DNA from: Desulfobulbaceae bacterium
Lineage (GTDB): Bacteria; Desulfobacterota; Desulfobulbia; Desulfobulbales; Desulfocapsaceae
Assembly: GCA_009773475.1 (NCBI GenBank)
Contig: WSXV01000005.1
Coordinates: forward strand, 62,001-126,000
Length of the DNA stretch: 64,000 bases
Direction of reading: 5' to 3'
Part shown: piece by piece, positions 63,376 to 64,000 of the stretch
Position numbering within the stretch: the first letter of the stretch is position 1
How the letters are laid out: the number at the start of each line of letters is the position of its first letter
Program-made: the position numbers and the translations under genes
Notes under the pieces: model-generated
Seen by the model: the letters and a program-made list of their open reading frames with translations, nothing else
Databases searched by the model: none
What the model was told of the DNA's origin: nothing

Positions 63376-63669
63376 ATGGACAAACTTGAAATTTATGCAA
63401 AACAGGTCGGTACGGTAGTTCAATATATTGAGCTGCCTTACTTTAATGATACCGGTATTATGATTGCTAAGAAGCTGCGATTCAAGAAAGTGGATGAGAT
63501 CCCCCGCATACAAAGAGGGATACAAGCAGTGAGCGAAGTAGGGATTTCAGATCTTCTGGAACCGTTAAAAGAGAAAATAAGCAAATTGCTTGATGATCCT
63601 TGTTGGGTGGTGGTACTTTTTGAAGCCGTTCATCGAGAAATCAGTTCTCCAACTATTACTAAAAGGTAG
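63376..63669 (+). CDS. Small uncharacterised protein at the end of the pilus cluster
   Basis: A 97-residue soluble protein with no signal peptide. It has KKLRFKKVDEIPRIQRGIQA and an amphipathic PLKEKISKLLDDPCWVVV, and otherwise no features I recognise. It lies 53 bp after the exported protein on the same strand and may be the last gene of the operon. The Shine-Dalgarno is weak (ggagtttaaagacaact). Function unknown. Confidence 0.55.
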   Translation: MDKLEIYAKQVGTVVQYIELPYFNDTGIMIAKKLRFKKVDEIPRIQRGIQAVSEVGISDLLEPLKEKISKLLDDPCWVVVLFEAVHREISSPTITKR

Positions 63670-63764
63670 AGCAGTTCTTCTGGCCTTCGTTAATTGGGCC
63701 TATTTTTGATTCTTGCGGACGAACCAGTTAGAAAAATGGATTTTTCGATAGAAAGTAATCGGCA

Positions 63765-63782
63765 ATGACCTCTTGGTCATTT
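63765..63782. terminator. Short hairpin between convergent genes
   Basis: Stem aatgacc/ggtcatt with a 4-nt loop overlaps the stop of the regulator gene. There is only a short T-run (tttt) after it on the plus strand, so its strength is uncertain. An even weaker ggcc/ggcc stem followed by tattttt lies near 63683-63708. Confidence 0.4.
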
Positions 63783-64000
63783 TGCAGGAACTTCAACAAT
63801 AATTTGATACTCCTTAATCTTGCTCAGCAGGGAAGGGTAGCTTATTTCCAATAACTTCGTGGCCTGCAGACGATTACCTTTGGTTTCCTGTAAGGCCCTG
63901 CTGATTATTTTTGCTTCCATGATTTTCTGGGCCTCTTTCATGGAGAAGCCGGTAAAAGATTGTCCCAACGACTCCATCGTTGTTGTCGGCACCAGATGGG
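63777..64000 (-). CDS. Sigma-54-dependent regulator, C-terminal Fis-type HTH (partial)
   Basis: Only the last 74 codons are in the window; the frame is open to the edge. The segment is the Fis/HTH_8 domain that ends NtrC-family activators: AQKIMEAKIISRALQETKGN followed by RLQATKLLEISYPSLLSKIK. The receiver and AAA+ domains would lie to the right. Because the pilus cluster next to it carries a sigma-54 promoter, it may be a PilR-like regulator of that cluster. This is inference. The gene is convergent with the pilus operon. Confidence 0.82.
   Translation of the reverse strand, partial: HLVPTTTMESLGQSFTGFSMKEAQKIMEAKIISRALQETKGNRLQATKLLEISYPSLLSKIKEYQIIVEVPAK

Overview
The window reads as chromosomal DNA of an anaerobic or microaerophilic Gram-negative bacterium, most likely a Desulfobacterota (deltaproteobacterial) lineage near the Desulfobulbales. 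This is inferred from gene content: a single-chain pyruvate:ferredoxin oxidoreductase, a cytoplasmic Mo/W-bis-PGD enzyme, a hemerythrin-tailed chemoreceptor, an AmmeMemoRadiSam protein B, a FemAB-like protein of the exopolysaccharide type, CdaA/YbbR/GlmM, and a FimT-PilW-PilV-PilX-PilY1 minor pilin cluster. No 16S or ribosomal protein gene is present to fix the taxonomy.

Layout. 0-8 kb: a possible structured leader, a zinc-ribbon SAM methyltransferase, a 183-bp MITE-like repeat, an acetylene-hydratase-like Mo/W enzyme, a perfect 50-nt bidirectional terminator, then nifJ and a CBS-ACT protein on the minus strand. 8-16.5 kb: a fused PabB-PabC gene overlapping a CZB/hemerythrin chemoreceptor, a minus-strand block (orphan helical protein, DUF493, double TM2 protein coupled to a NagZ-like hydrolase) and a diguanylate cyclase. 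16.5-26.5 kb: UvrD/PcrA helicase, folC, an HNH nuclease, MscS channel, tRNA-Arg(CCG), two exported proteins including an OmpA-type protein, an SRPBCC protein and a Cache chemoreceptor. 26.5-36.9 kb: a long gene-free stretch, a giant DUF748/AsmA-like envelope protein, a macro-domain hydrolase, orphan thiM, and a surface-polysaccharide-like group (GT4, NodB-like protein, FemAB-like acyltransferase, PP2C phosphatase).

37-41 kb is the most disturbed part. An RTX calcium-binding gene is cut off exactly at the end of a RAYT (REP-associated Y1 transposase) element whose transposase carries two frameshifts. Solo element ends lie nearby, next to two unrecognised small genes and a DUF4143 ATPase. 41-54.7 kb is mostly housekeeping: tRNA-Gln(CTG), Memo-like protein, cysS, ampG, mutY, a flavodoxin, a second giant DUF748 protein coupled to a PGPGW membrane protein, and the c-di-AMP/peptidoglycan operon cdaA-ybbR-glmM.

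55-64 kb is an AT-richer pilus cluster. A near-consensus sigma-54 promoter lies about 65 bp before fimT, followed by pilW, pilV, pilX, a 1785-residue PilY1 with a tandem duplicated module inserted in its von Willebrand A domain, and two small uncharacterised genes. The C-terminus of a sigma-54 activator-type (Fis HTH) regulator enters from the right edge on the minus strand. This cluster, the PP2C-FemAB-NodB operon and the Mo/W enzyme that lacks the acetylene hydratase aspartate are the parts most worth following up.
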